DNA of 64,000 bases from CAXBDP01 sp963974465 (GCA_049340005.1 JBMPIY010000002.1); one strand, 5' to 3'. Numbered from the stretch's first letter, positions 15,964-26,064 are shown. Program-made: numbers and translations. Notes: a model not told the origin generated them from the letters alone.

Positions 15964-16431
15964 TTAAAATCTAAAGTGAGAGAATGCCTTATTTGCTTCA
16001 GCCATTCTATGAGTATCTTCTTTCTTTTTAACAGCTGCGCCTTCACCTTTAGCTGCTGCGATGATTTCACCTGCAAGGCGTTCCATCATGGTTTTTTCTC
16101 CTCTTTTACGAGAATAGAGAATAAGCCATTTCATTCCAAGGCTACTTTTTCTTTCGGGTCTAACTTCAAGAGGCACTTGGAAAGTAGCTCCACCCACTCT
16201 GCGAGATTTTACTTCCACAGAAGGCATTACATTACCTAGAGCCTTTTTCCACACTTCAATCCCATCTTCACCTGATCTTTTAGAAACCAATTCAATGGCA
16301 TCATAAAAAATTGTTGCAGAGGTACTTTTTTTACCATCCAACATTAAATGGTTGACAAACTTGGTCACCATTACGTCCGAGAACTTAGGATCTGGGAGGA
16401 CGTATCTCTTTTTAGGTTTTGCTTTTCTCAT
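15964..16431 (-). CDS. rpsG: 30S ribosomal protein S7
   Basis: S7 initiates assembly of the 30S head and lies next to the E and P sites. It is 155 residues. It begins MRKAKPKKRYVLPDPKFSDVMVTKFVN. The conserved RRVGGATFQVPLEVRPERK segment lies around residues 78-95, and the basic helix ending HRMAEANKAFSHFRF is typical. It follows rpsL by 25 bases and precedes fusA by 7. In E. coli S7 represses the str operon at the rpsL-rpsG spacer, but this spacer is too short for that structure. Confidence 0.98.
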   Translation of the reverse strand: MRKAKPKKRYVLPDPKFSDVMVTKFVNHLMLDGKKSTSATIFYDAIELVSKRSGEDGIEVWKKALGNVMPSVEVKSRRVGGATFQVPLEVRPERKSSLGMKWLILYSRKRGEKTMMERLAGEIIAAAKGEGAAVKKKEDTHRMAEANKAFSHFRF

Positions 16432-16456
16432 TATTAAGGTAAGCTATAATTTTATC

Positions 16457-16861
16457 TTACTTTTTTTTACCGGTTGCTGCTGCTTGACCTGGTTTAGGAC
16501 GCTTTGCACCATATTTTGAACGGGACTGTAAACGACCACTAACACCAGCCGTATCTAATGCACCACGAACGATGTGATAACGTACACCTGGAAGATCTTT
16601 TACCCTACCACCACGTATAAGCACAATTGAGTGCTCTTGAAGGTTGTGACCTTCACCTGGGATATAGGCATTGACCTCTTTGCTATTTGTCAATCTTACC
16701 CTAGCCACTTTTCTCATTGCTGAGTTTGGCTTTTTAGGAGTAGTCGTGTACACTCTGGTACATACACCACGGCGCTGAGGACATGAATCCAAAGCAGGAG
16801 ACTTAGACTTGGAAGTAAGTTTCTTCCTACCCTTCCTTACTAACTGTTGAATCGTAGGCAT
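16457..16861 (-). CDS. rpsL: 30S ribosomal protein S12
   Basis: S12 controls decoding accuracy at the A site. It is 134 residues (E. coli 124), the extra length being a basic C-terminal tail. It contains CPQRRGVCTRVYTTTPKKPNSAMRK and RGGRVKDLPGVRYHIVRGALD. Lys43 in TPKKPNS and the Lys and Asp of the VKDLPG loop are the wild-type residues, so no streptomycin-resistance change is seen. It is the first gene of the str unit, directly behind a canonical promoter. Confidence 0.98.
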   Translation of the reverse strand: MPTIQQLVRKGRKKLTSKSKSPALDSCPQRRGVCTRVYTTTPKKPNSAMRKVARVRLTNSKEVNAYIPGEGHNLQEHSIVLIRGGRVKDLPGVRYHIVRGALDTAGVSGRLQSRSKYGAKRPKPGQAAATGKKK

Positions 16862-16904
16862 TTATTAAATTCGTTAAACTATTTCACGTTCAAAATTGGG
16901 ACTG

Positions 16905-16935
16905 CAAAGGTAATTAAATACTGAAACTAAACAAA
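16905..16935 (-). promoter_or_regulatory. Promoter of the rpsL-rpsG-fusA-rpsJ unit
   Basis: On the minus strand TTTG (-33, 16932-16935) is followed by exactly 19 bases and TACCTTTG (-7, 16905-16912), a perfect Bacteroidota-type promoter. The next bases are CAGTCC, shared with the rplC and tRNA-Trp promoters. It lies in the 92-base spacer after the DUF3467 gene, 43 bases before the rpsL start. Confidence 0.85.
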
Positions 16936-16953
16936 TTGTATAGTATAGATTTT

Positions 16954-17283
16954 TTACGCTTCACCAATTGTCCCTCCAAAATTTAAAGGAAACTTTGGTG
17001 CCTCATCATTTTGCTTGATGGGACCAAAACTCTCTTCATATTTTCTAATATTGTCCTTAAGTGCTGCCAAAAGCCTTTTTGCATGATCAGGAGTTATTAC
17101 AACTCTACTTTTCACCTTTGCTTTAGGTACCCCTGGCATTAGCCTAATAAAGTCCAATACAAATTCACTATTAGAGTGCGCAATCATAACCAGATTACTA
17201 TAAACACCTTCAGAAATATCTTCTGGTAGTTCTATATTAATCTGGCCCTGTTGCTTGCTTTTATCTTTTATATCATCTGCCAT
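16954..17283 (-). CDS. DUF3467 family protein
   Basis: This is a 109-residue acidic, soluble protein with no signal peptide or membrane segment. The core ISEGVYSNLVMIAHSNSEFVLDFIRLMPGVPKAKVKSRVVITPDHAKRLL matches what I know of DUF3467, a small family common in Bacteroidota. Its function is unknown to me. It lies 11 bases after rpoC and before the rpsL promoter, so it is probably co-transcribed with rpoBC. That position suggests a link to transcription or ribosome synthesis, but this is inference only. Confidence 0.85.
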   Translation of the reverse strand: MADDIKDKSKQQGQINIELPEDISEGVYSNLVMIAHSNSEFVLDFIRLMPGVPKAKVKSRVVITPDHAKRLLAALKDNIRKYEESFGPIKQNDEAPKFPLNFGGTIGEA

Positions 17284-17294
17284 TTAGAGGCGAT

Positions 17295-20200
17295 TTAAAT
17301 TTCAACTGTACTTTTTTCAGAAGACGTCTCTTTAGACGCAACCAATTTGTCGTATTCTTCTTGAGAACCAACAATTAGATTTCTGTAAGCTCTTGAGCCA
17401 CTACCTGCTGGAATTAAATGACCTACAATCACATTCTCCTTGAGACCTTTCAAATAATCAGCCTTACCTCTAATAGAAGCTTCGCTAAGCACTTTGGTAG
17501 TCTCTTGGAATGATGCAGCAGAGATAAAGCTTTCAGTTCCTAAGGAAGCGGATGTGATTCCTTGTAGTGTTGGCTTTGAGACAGCTGGTTCAGCCCCTCT
17601 TACCTCTACAATTTTCAAATCCTTACGCTTAAGCATTGAATTTTCGTCTCTCAGTTCTCTAGCTGTTACAATTTGACCTGGCTTCATCTTACCAGAATCA
17701 CCTGCTTCTATCACAACCTTCTTATCCAAAATTGTATCATTTTCTTCTCTAAACAAGAACCTGTCTACAATCTGTCCTGGCAAGAAGCTAGTGTCACCTG
17801 CATCCATTATTTCTACTTTCTGCATCATTTGGCGAACGATACACTCAATGTGCTTATCGTTAATTTTCACACCTTGCAGTCTGTATACTTCTTGGATCTC
17901 ATTCACAACATACTCTTGAACTGCAGTTGGACCTTTGATCGATAAGATATCAGCAGGAGTAATTGCTCCATCTGAAAGTGGTTGTCCAGCTCTTACAAAG
18001 TCATTGTCCTGAACCAAAATGTGCTTAGATAATGGCACCATATAGCGCTTTTTAACGCCATCTCTTGATTCAATATAGATTTCTCTATTACCTCTCTTGA
18101 TAGTACCATATGTTACAACACCATCAATTTCAGAAACCACTGCAGGGTTTGAAGGATTTCTCGCCTCAAACAATTCAGTTACTCTTGGAAGACCTCCTGT
18201 AATATCTCGAGACTTGCTCATCATTCTTGGTATTTTCACAAGAACTTGACCTGCCTTAATTTTCTGTCCTTTGTCTACAGCTAAGTGAGCACCAACTGGA
18301 ATATTATATCCTTTGGTTTCATCTTTACCTTCAACGATAAGTGCTGGATTTTTAGTCCTATCTCTAGACTCAATAATTACTTTCTCTTTGTGACCTGTTT
18401 GCTCATCTGATTCCTCTTTGTAAGTAACACCTTCCTCAATAGCATCGAAGTCAATTTTACCGTCAAATTCAGAAAGGATTACCGCATTATATGGATCCCA
18501 ATTACAAAGTTCATCGTTCTTAGCAACTTTTTGTCCTTCCTTCACTTTAAGGAATGCTCCATAAGGAACGTGATTAGAAACTAAAGTCTTACCAGACTTT
18601 TCGTCAACTATCTTGATTTCACCAGATCTGCCCATTACGATAGTGACTGAATCACCATCATTATTGGTTGTGTCTAGAGTTCTTAATTCCTCGAATTGAA
18701 CAATCCCATCAAATTTCGCTTTCAATGTCGCCTCTACAGCAACGTTGGAAGCTGTACCACCAACGTGGAATGTACGAAGTGTAAGCTGAGTACCTGGCTC
18801 ACCAATAGACTGTGCAGCAATTACACCAACAGCCTCACCTATGTGAACCATAGATCCTGTTGATAAATTACGACCGTAACACTTAGCACATACCCCCCGC
18901 TTAGTTTCACAAGTAAGTACAGAGCGAATTTCAACTTCCTCGATGCTACTTTCGTCGATAATTTGAGCTAATTCTTCATTTATTTCTTCACCAGCAGACA
19001 CAATAAGTTCATCAGTAATCGGATCTAAAACATCGTGAACCGATACTCTACCCAATATTCTTTCGAATAATGACTCAACTACGTCTTCATTGTCTTTCAA
19101 TGCTGAAACAGTAAGACCTCTTAAGGTACCACAGTCATCTTCATTGATAACAACATCTTGTGAAACGTCTACTAGACGACGAGTTAAGTAACCCGCATCC
19201 GCAGTTTTAAGGGCTGTATCAGCCAAACCTTTACGTGCACCGTGAGTAGAAATAAAATACTCAATTACATCAAGACCTTCTTTAAAGTTTGATAGAATTG
19301 GGTTTTCAATAATTTCACCTACCGAACCTTGAAGGTTTTTCTGTGGCTTAGCCATAAGACCACGCATACCACCTAGCTGACGGATTTGTTCTCTAGAACC
19401 ACGTGCTCCGGAGTGCATCATCATATAGATTGAGTTAAACCCACTTTGATCTTCCTCCAACTCTTTCATTAGAGTGTTGGTAATCTTAGAGTTAACACGC
19501 GTCCAAATATCAATAACTTGGTTGTATCTTTCGTTGTCAGTAATAAGACCCATTAGGTAGTTATTCCAAACTACTTCTACTTCGGCCTTAGCTTCTTCGA
19601 TCAATGATTCTTTAACTTCAGGAATCTTAATATCATCTAAACCGATAGAAAGACCGCCTTTATAGGCCATTTGGAAACCTAGAGTTTTGATATCATCTAA
19701 GAAGTTTGCCGTTTTAGCCTGACCTGCAATTTTGAATACGGTACCAATGATTACTTGTAATTTCTTTTTGGTAAGTAACTCATCAATATATCCTACTTCT
19801 TTTGGAACAAATTGATTGAAGATTACTCTTCCCGCAACCGTTTCAATAAGTTCATTTACAATTTCACCATTTTGCTTTCTCACATCTACACGCACCTTAA
19901 TATGAGCGTGAATAGATATACTTCCTTCATTAATAGCTATAATCACTTCCTCTGGACCATAGAAAGTCATTCCCTCTCCTTTGATTTTATACTCTGGAGT
20001 GGATTTTCTTCCTTTGGTTACATAATAGAGACCCAACACCATATCCTGAGAAGGTACAGTAATAGGGGCACCATTCGCTGGGTTTAGAATGTTGTGCGAT
20101 GCAAGCATTAATAAAGATGCTTCCAAAACAGCCTCATGTCCCAGTGGTACGTGTACCGCCATTTGATCACCATCAAAATCGGCGTTGAATGCAGTACAGG

Positions 20201-21599
20201 CAAGCGGGTGGAGCTGGATTGCTTTTCCTTCAATCAGTTTTGGCTGGAAGGCTTGGATACCTAATCTGTGTAGAGTTGGAGCACGGTTTAGAAGAACTGG
20301 ATGTCCTTTCAATACATTCTCCAAAATATCCCACACTACTGGATCTTTTCTATCAACAATTTTCTTTGCTGATTTCACAGTCTTAACAATTCCTCTTTCG
20401 ATCAACTTACGAATAACGAAAGGCTTGAATAGCTCAGCAGCCATATCCTTAGGAAGGCCACACTCATGAAGTTTCAATTCTGGTCCAATTACAATAACTG
20501 AACGGCCAGAATAATCAACCCTCTTACCAAGCAAGTTTTGACGGAAACGACCTTGTTTACCTTTAAGCATATCACTTAAAGATTTTAGCGCTCTGTTACC
20601 ATCAGATCTTACTGCATTTACTTTTCTAGAGTTATCAAAAAGAGAATCTACAGCTTCTTGAAGCATTCTTTTCTCATTTCTGAGGATTACTTCAGGAGCC
20701 TTGATATCAATTAGTCTCTTCAAACGATTATTTCTGATAATTACTCTACGGTAAAGATCATTCAAATCGGAAGTAGCGAAACGTCCGCCATCAAGAGGAA
20801 CAAGTGGGCGCAATTCCGGTGGAATTACTGGAACCATCTTGATAATCATCCATTCTGGTTTGTTCTCTATACGAGTTCGTGCATCTCTGAATGCTTCAAC
20901 TACTTTCAATCTTTTCAGTGCTTCAGCTTTTCTCTGCTGAGAAGTCTCAGTAGAAGCAGCGTGGCGTAGATCATAGGAAAGTGTATCTAAATCAATACGA
21001 GAAAGCAAATCTTCAAGACCCTCAGCACCCATCTTAGCGATGAATTTTTGAGGATCCTTATTATCTAACTGACGATTTTCGCTAGGCAACTTGTCCATGA
21101 TGTCCAAGTATTCATCTTCGGTAAGGAAGTCTAGATAGTTTACACCATCTTCTTCTTTGATACCTGGCTGTATTACTACATAGCGCTCGTAATAGATAAT
21201 TTGATCAAGCTTTTTAGTTGGAAGACCAAGAAGATAGCCAATTTTGTTTGGTAATGAACGGAAATACCAAATGTGTGCAACTGGCACTACAAGTTCGATA
21301 TGACCCATTCTTTCTCTACGAACCTTCTTCTCTGTTACCTCAACACCACATCTGTCACAGATAATACCCTTATATCTTATTCTCTTATATTTACCGCAAT
21401 GGCATTCCCAATCTTTCACAGGTCCGAAAATCCTCTCACAGAAGAGACCACCCATTTCCGGTTTATATGTCCGGTAATTGATAGTTTCTGGCTGTGTAAT
21501 CTCTCCATGAGAGCTTTCAAGAATTGACTCTGGTGAAGCAAGGCTTATGATGACTCTATTAAAGTCATTGTTTATTTTCTTATTTCTTTTGAAAGCCAT
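17295..21599 (-). CDS. rpoC: RNA polymerase beta-prime subunit
   Basis: This is the catalytic beta-prime subunit of RNA polymerase. It is 1434 residues (E. coli 1407). The N-terminal zinc ribbon has Cys66, Cys68, Cys81 and Cys84. The catalytic Mg-binding NADFDGDQMAVH lies near residue 470. The trigger-loop region contains MMMHSGARGSREQIRQLGGMRGLMAKP. A second Zn-binding cluster lies in SVLTCETKRGVCAKCYGRNL. It follows rpoB by 61 bases. I see no split and no frameshift. Confidence 0.99.
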   Translation of the reverse strand: MAFKRNKKINNDFNRVIISLASPESILESSHGEITQPETINYRTYKPEMGGLFCERIFGPVKDWECHCGKYKRIRYKGIICDRCGVEVTEKKVRRERMGHIELVVPVAHIWYFRSLPNKIGYLLGLPTKKLDQIIYYERYVVIQPGIKEEDGVNYLDFLTEDEYLDIMDKLPSENRQLDNKDPQKFIAKMGAEGLEDLLSRIDLDTLSYDLRHAASTETSQQRKAEALKRLKVVEAFRDARTRIENKPEWMIIKMVPVIPPELRPLVPLDGGRFATSDLNDLYRRVIIRNNRLKRLIDIKAPEVILRNEKRMLQEAVDSLFDNSRKVNAVRSDGNRALKSLSDMLKGKQGRFRQNLLGKRVDYSGRSVIVIGPELKLHECGLPKDMAAELFKPFVIRKLIERGIVKTVKSAKKIVDRKDPVVWDILENVLKGHPVLLNRAPTLHRLGIQAFQPKLIEGKAIQLHPLACTAFNADFDGDQMAVHVPLGHEAVLEASLLMLASHNILNPANGAPITVPSQDMVLGLYYVTKGRKSTPEYKIKGEGMTFYGPEEVIIAINEGSISIHAHIKVRVDVRKQNGEIVNELIETVAGRVIFNQFVPKEVGYIDELLTKKKLQVIIGTVFKIAGQAKTANFLDDIKTLGFQMAYKGGLSIGLDDIKIPEVKESLIEEAKAEVEVVWNNYLMGLITDNERYNQVIDIWTRVNSKITNTLMKELEEDQSGFNSIYMMMHSGARGSREQIRQLGGMRGLMAKPQKNLQGSVGEIIENPILSNFKEGLDVIEYFISTHGARKGLADTALKTADAGYLTRRLVDVSQDVVINEDDCGTLRGLTVSALKDNEDVVESLFERILGRVSVHDVLDPITDELIVSAGEEINEELAQIIDESSIEEVEIRSVLTCETKRGVCAKCYGRNLSTGSMVHIGEAVGVIAAQSIGEPGTQLTLRTFHVGGTASNVAVEATLKAKFDGIVQFEELRTLDTTNNDGDSVTIVMGRSGEIKIVDEKSGKTLVSNHVPYGAFLKVKEGQKVAKNDELCNWDPYNAVILSEFDGKIDFDAIEEGVTYKEESDEQTGHKEKVIIESRDRTKNPALIVEGKDETKGYNIPVGAHLAVDKGQKIKAGQVLVKIPRMMSKSRDITGGLPRVTELFEARNPSNPAVVSEIDGVVTYGTIKRGNREIYIESRDGVKKRYMVPLSKHILVQDNDFVRAGQPLSDGAITPADILSIKGPTAVQEYVVNEIQEVYRLQGVKINDKHIECIVRQMMQKVEIMDAGDTSFLPGQIVDRFLFREENDTILDKKVVIEAGDSGKMKPGQIVTARELRDENSMLKRKDLKIVEVRGAEPAVSKPTLQGITSASLGTESFISAASFQETTKVLSEASIRGKADYLKGLKENVIVGHLIPAGSGSRAYRNLIVGSQEEYDKLVASKETSSEKSTVEI

Positions 21600-21660
21600 A
21601 GTTTTTGTAATTCAAATGTTAAAAACCTTTCCTTTCGGAATTTCTAATACCCTTTTAAAC

Positions 21661-24600
21661 TTAATCCATTGTGATTTCCAAGGCTAGGCCTCGTAATTCA
21701 TGTACAAGTACATTAAAGGATTCTGGGATATTAGGTTTAGGTAAATTCTCTCCTTTAACAATTGCTTCATACGTTTTAGCTCTACCAATTACATCATCAG
21801 ATTTCACTGTTAGAATTTCTTGTAATACGTGAGAAGCACCAAAAGCTTCAAGAGCCCAAACTTCCATTTCACCAAATCTCTGACCACCGAATTGTGCTTT
21901 ACCACCAAGCGGCTGTTGAGTAATTAATGAGTATGGTCCGATTGAACGAGCGTGCATTTTGTCATCGACTAAGTGACCTAGTTTGATCACATAAATAACC
22001 CCAACGGTAACTTTTTGGTGGAATTTATCACCTGTAAGTCCATCGTTAAGATATGTACGCCCGAATTCAGGTAGTCCAGCTTCCTGTAGTTCACTTACAA
22101 CTTCTTTTTCAGAAGCTCCATCGAATATAGGAGTAGCATATTTTCTTCCAAGCTTCAAGCCAGCCCAACCAAGTACGGTTTCATATATCTGGCCAATATT
22201 CATCCTTGAAGGTACACCAAGTGGGTTCAATACAATATCTACCGGAGTACCATCATCTAAGAATGGCATATCTTCCTCCCGGACAATTTTAGCAACCACA
22301 CCTTTGTTACCGTGACGACCAGCCATTTTATCACCAACTTTCAGCTTACGCTTCTTAGCAAGATATACTTTAGCTAGTTTTACAATACCAGCTGGTAATT
22401 CATCACCAACTTCTAGTGTAAACCTATCGCGTTTGAAAATACCAGTAATTTCGTTTCGGGCATTTATATAATTTTTAACGATCTGAGCAACCATTTCATT
22501 GGTCTTCTCATCGCTTGTCCAATTATCCAAAAGAAGATCACCTATAAGGTTTACTTCTGCTTGTACTGCATAATTGGTTTCATCTCTATAAGGATTTCTC
22601 TCTGGGAATAAATTCTCACGTATATTCTTTTCGTTGAATTTAACTCCCTTGCTCATCACCTCGTCATTGAATTTGTGACGAACACCCAAAGATGTCTTTC
22701 CATTAAGAAGCACGATTACTTTTTCAATCATTTGCTCCTTCAACTTAGAAAGATCTTTCTCGTATTTCTGAAGTAGTACTTTAACTTCTTCTTTAGCTTT
22801 CGCTCGTTGATCTTTATCCTTTTTAGGACGAGAGAACAACTTAGTGTTAATAATGACACCACGAATAGAAGGTGGTACTTTCATTGAAGCATCCTTCACA
22901 TCACCAGCTTTATCACCAAAGATTGCACGAAGTAGCTTTTCTTCAGGAGTTGGATCAGATTCACCTTTTGGTGTGATTTTACCAATAAGGATATCACCCT
23001 CCCGCACTTCAGCACCAATTCTGATTATACCATTTTCGTCAAGGTTTCTTACTGCCTCTTCGCTTACGTTTGGTATTTCAGATGTTAGTTCTTCTTCACC
23101 ACGCTTAGTATCTCTTACTTCAAGTTCATATTCATCAATATGTATTGAAGTGAATACATCATTACGAACAACATTCTCGGAGATTACAATTGCATCCTCA
23201 AAGTTGTAACCTTGCCATGGCATGAATGCGACCATTAGATTCCTACCTAATGCAAGCTCACCATCCTCAGTTGCATAACCTTCGCATAGCGGTTGTCCTT
23301 TGGATACTTTATCTCCTTTAAGAACAATTGGTCTCAAGTTGACGCAGGTGTCTTGGTTAGTTCTTCTGAATTTTGTCAATTCATAAGTCTTTTCCTCAGC
23401 ACCAAAACTCACCAATTTTTGATCTTCGTTGAGATAATATCTGATAACAATTTTAGTAGCATCTACAAATGCAACTTCGCCATCACCTTCAGCCAATATC
23501 AATGCTCTTGAGTCAATAGCAGCTCTTCTTTCAAGACCTGTACCTACAATTGGAGCTTGTGGTCTTAATAAAGGAACTGCTTGACGTTGCATGTTTGAAC
23601 CCATCAAGGCTCTGTTTGCATCATCGTGCTCAAGGAATGGGATAAGTGAGGCTGCCACCGAAACAATCTGATTCGGAGCGACATCCATAAATGTAACTTC
23701 ATTCGGTTCAACAATTGGGAAGTCACCTTCGAAACGAGCTTTAACCCTATCATTGATAAACTTGCCATTACTGTCAAGTGGCGCATTTGCTTGCGCAATA
23801 TTATGAGTATCTTCCTCTTCTGCAGTAAGATAAGTTACATCATGAGAAACTTTTCCACCTTCAGATTTTCTGTATGGTGTTTCGATAAAGCCCATGTGAT
23901 TTACCTTCGCATGCACGCAAAGAGACGAAATTAGACCAATATTTGGACCTTCAGGAGTCTCAATGGTACATAGTCGACCATAGTGAGTATAGTGAACATC
24001 TCGAACTTCGAAACCTGCACGCTCTCTCGATAGACCACCTGGCCCTAGAGCAGAAACTCTTCTCTTATGCGTAACCTCAGCAAGTGGATTGGTTTGATCC
24101 ATAAACTGAGATAACTGGTTAGTTCCAAAGAATGAGTTGATTACTGAAGATAAGGTTCTTGCGTTGATCAAATCAACCGGCTTGAAATCTTCATTATCTC
24201 TTACATTCATTCTCTCTTTGATGGTTCTAGCCATACGAGCCAAACCTACACCAAATTGAGAATAAAGTTGCTCACCTACTGTACGAACTCTTCTATTACT
24301 AAGGTGATCAATATCATCAACTACAGCTTTTGAGTTGATAAGACCAATCAAATACTTGACGATAGAAATAATATCCTGTGTAGTCAATACTTTCGTATTG
24401 AAATCAATGTCAAGACCTAACTTCTTGTTAATTCTATATCTACCAACTTCACCTAGATCGTAACGCTTATCACTGAAGAATAGATTGTGAATTACATCAC
24501 GCGCAGTTTGCTCATCAGGAGCATCAGTATTTCTCAACTGACGATAGATTTGCTCTACTGCTTCTTTCTCAGAGTTACTATTGTCTTTTTGTAGGGTATT

Positions 24601-25527
24601 GTAAACGATTGTGTAATCAGCAATATTTACATCTTTACGATGTACAATAATGGAGCTGTTACCAGAATCGATAATCATTTCAATATCTTCTTCTGCAAGA
24701 ACTGAGTCTCTTTCTAATAACACTTCGTGTCTTTCGATAGATACAACTTCTCCAGTATCTTCATCGACAAAGTCTTCTTGCCATTTTTTCAAAACCCTAG
24801 CAGCCAATTTACGGTCGACTACTTTTTTCAAATCCTTTTTAGTAGCTGGAACTTCTTCAGATAAGCCGAATAGATCAAGGATTTCTTTATCAGTACCGAA
24901 ACCAATTGCACGAAGCAAAGTGGTAACAGGGAATTTCTTTTTACGATCAATGTAAGCATACATTACGTTGTTCACGTCTGTTGCAAACTCAATCCAAGAA
25001 CCTTTGAAAGGTATGATACGACCAGAATACAATTTAGTACCGTTGGTATGCTTACTTTGAGCAAAGAATACCCCTGGTGACCTATGTAGCTGACTTACAA
25101 TTACCCTTTCGGCTCCATTTATAACAAATGAACCTTTGGCAGACATATATGGGATGTTACCCAAGAATACCTCTTGTTCAATTGTTTGAAAATCTTCATG
25201 ATCGGCATCATTACATTCCAACCTAAGCTTGGCTTTTAACGGCACAGAATAAGTCAGACCTCTTTCGATACATTCATCAATATTGTATTTGGGAGGATCA
25301 ACAGTGTAATCAACGAAACTCAAGACAAAATTTTCTCTGGAATCTGAAATTGGAAAATTTTCAGAGAAAACCTTGAAAAGACCATCTTGATTTCTCTGCT
25401 CAGGAGGCGTATCAAGTTGAAAAAAATCTTTGAATGATTGTAACTGGATGTCCAAAAAATCTGGGTAATCCAAGGACGTTACTATGGAAGAGTAACTGAT
25501 CCTGTTGTTATGAACTATCTTAGCCAA
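21661..25527 (-). CDS. rpoB: RNA polymerase beta subunit
   Basis: This is the beta subunit of RNA polymerase, at 1288 residues (E. coli 1342). The rifampicin pocket, roughly residues 466-490, reads FFGTNQLSQFMDQTNPLAEV, then THKRRVSALGPGGLSRERAG. All the usual resistance positions (Gln, Asp, His, Ser) carry wild-type residues, so rifampicin sensitivity is expected. The C-terminal block GGKAQFGGQRFGEMEVWALEAFGA is typical. A GCGGGAGG octamer lies at 22998-23005. It follows rplL after a 159-base spacer that contains hairpins. Confidence 0.99.
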   Translation of the reverse strand: MAKIVHNNRISYSSIVTSLDYPDFLDIQLQSFKDFFQLDTPPEQRNQDGLFKVFSENFPISDSRENFVLSFVDYTVDPPKYNIDECIERGLTYSVPLKAKLRLECNDADHEDFQTIEQEVFLGNIPYMSAKGSFVINGAERVIVSQLHRSPGVFFAQSKHTNGTKLYSGRIIPFKGSWIEFATDVNNVMYAYIDRKKKFPVTTLLRAIGFGTDKEILDLFGLSEEVPATKKDLKKVVDRKLAARVLKKWQEDFVDEDTGEVVSIERHEVLLERDSVLAEEDIEMIIDSGNSSIIVHRKDVNIADYTIVYNTLQKDNSNSEKEAVEQIYRQLRNTDAPDEQTARDVIHNLFFSDKRYDLGEVGRYRINKKLGLDIDFNTKVLTTQDIISIVKYLIGLINSKAVVDDIDHLSNRRVRTVGEQLYSQFGVGLARMARTIKERMNVRDNEDFKPVDLINARTLSSVINSFFGTNQLSQFMDQTNPLAEVTHKRRVSALGPGGLSRERAGFEVRDVHYTHYGRLCTIETPEGPNIGLISSLCVHAKVNHMGFIETPYRKSEGGKVSHDVTYLTAEEEDTHNIAQANAPLDSNGKFINDRVKARFEGDFPIVEPNEVTFMDVAPNQIVSVAASLIPFLEHDDANRALMGSNMQRQAVPLLRPQAPIVGTGLERRAAIDSRALILAEGDGEVAFVDATKIVIRYYLNEDQKLVSFGAEEKTYELTKFRRTNQDTCVNLRPIVLKGDKVSKGQPLCEGYATEDGELALGRNLMVAFMPWQGYNFEDAIVISENVVRNDVFTSIHIDEYELEVRDTKRGEEELTSEIPNVSEEAVRNLDENGIIRIGAEVREGDILIGKITPKGESDPTPEEKLLRAIFGDKAGDVKDASMKVPPSIRGVIINTKLFSRPKKDKDQRAKAKEEVKVLLQKYEKDLSKLKEQMIEKVIVLLNGKTSLGVRHKFNDEVMSKGVKFNEKNIRENLFPERNPYRDETNYAVQAEVNLIGDLLLDNWTSDEKTNEMVAQIVKNYINARNEITGIFKRDRFTLEVGDELPAGIVKLAKVYLAKKRKLKVGDKMAGRHGNKGVVAKIVREEDMPFLDDGTPVDIVLNPLGVPSRMNIGQIYETVLGWAGLKLGRKYATPIFDGASEKEVVSELQEAGLPEFGRTYLNDGLTGDKFHQKVTVGVIYVIKLGHLVDDKMHARSIGPYSLITQQPLGGKAQFGGQRFGEMEVWALEAFGASHVLQEILTVKSDDVIGRAKTYEAIVKGENLPKPNIPESFNVLVHELRGLALEITMD

Positions 25528-25560
25528 GGCTTTGAAATTTAAAGGGTTAAGAAAAATTAG

Positions 25561-25578
25561 AAGCCGCCGAAACGGCTT
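25561..25578 (-). other. Small hairpin in the rpoB leader
   Basis: A perfect 6-bp stem (25561-25566 with 25573-25578) around a 6-base loop lies 34 bases upstream of the rpoB start. On the minus strand it is followed after a few bases by a run of five Ts. It could be a weak terminator or an RNA-processing feature; its role is not clear from sequence alone. Confidence 0.4.
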
Positions 25579-25616
25579 TTAATCAGGGAAGCAAGGTTGT
25601 ATAGTGTATAAACGGG

Positions 25617-25642
25617 AAAAGACCTGACGAAAATGCCAGGCC
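25617..25642 (-). terminator. Possible attenuator between rplL and rpoB
   Basis: On the minus strand GGCCTG and CAGGTC (25621-25626 with 25637-25642, one G-T pair) form a stem around a 10-base loop and are followed by TTTT. Together with a second hairpin just after rplL (about 25653-25677), this resembles the partial attenuator known between rplL and rpoB in E. coli, which lowers rpoBC expression relative to ribosomal proteins. The stem is modest, so only partial termination is expected. Confidence 0.5.
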
Positions 25643-25686
25643 TAAATTCCTTATTTGTCCGTGTGAGGGGCAAATAGACAAGCTAG

Positions 25687-26064
25687 TTATTTAAGCTCAA
25701 CTTCAGCTCCTGCTTCTTCCAGTTGCTTTTTAAGGGCTTCTGCTTCGTCTTTAGCTATGCCTTCTTTAACCGCTTTTGGAGCGCCGTCTACTAATTCTTT
25801 AGCTTCTTTCAGGCCTAGACCTGTAAGATCTTTAACAAGCTTAACGATAGCAAGCTTAGCACCACCTGGAGACTTAAGAATAACATCAAAAGTTGATTTT
25901 TCTTCAGCAACAGGAGCGTCTCCGCCACCACCAGCAACCATTACAGGTGCAGCTGCAGCAGCAGGCTCAATACCATACTCGTCTTTAAGAATAGTTGCCA
26001 GCTCGTTAACTTCCTTCACAGTTAAATTTACCAACTGTTCAGCGAACGCTTTAAGATCTGCCAT
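25687..26064 (-). CDS. rplL: 50S ribosomal protein L7/L12
   Basis: L7/L12 forms the multimeric ribosomal stalk that recruits translation GTPases. It is 125 residues (E. coli 121). The N-terminal dimerisation helices (MADLKAFAEQLVNLTVKEVNELATILKDEYG) are followed by an alanine/glycine-rich hinge. The C-terminal domain contains EKSTFDVILKSPGGAKLAIVKLVKDLTGLGLKEAKELVDGAPKAVKEG. It lies 40 bases after rplJ and ahead of the rpoB spacer. Confidence 0.98.
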   Translation of the reverse strand: MADLKAFAEQLVNLTVKEVNELATILKDEYGIEPAAAAAPVMVAGGGGDAPVAEEKSTFDVILKSPGGAKLAIVKLVKDLTGLGLKEAKELVDGAPKAVKEGIAKDEAEALKKQLEEAGAEVELK

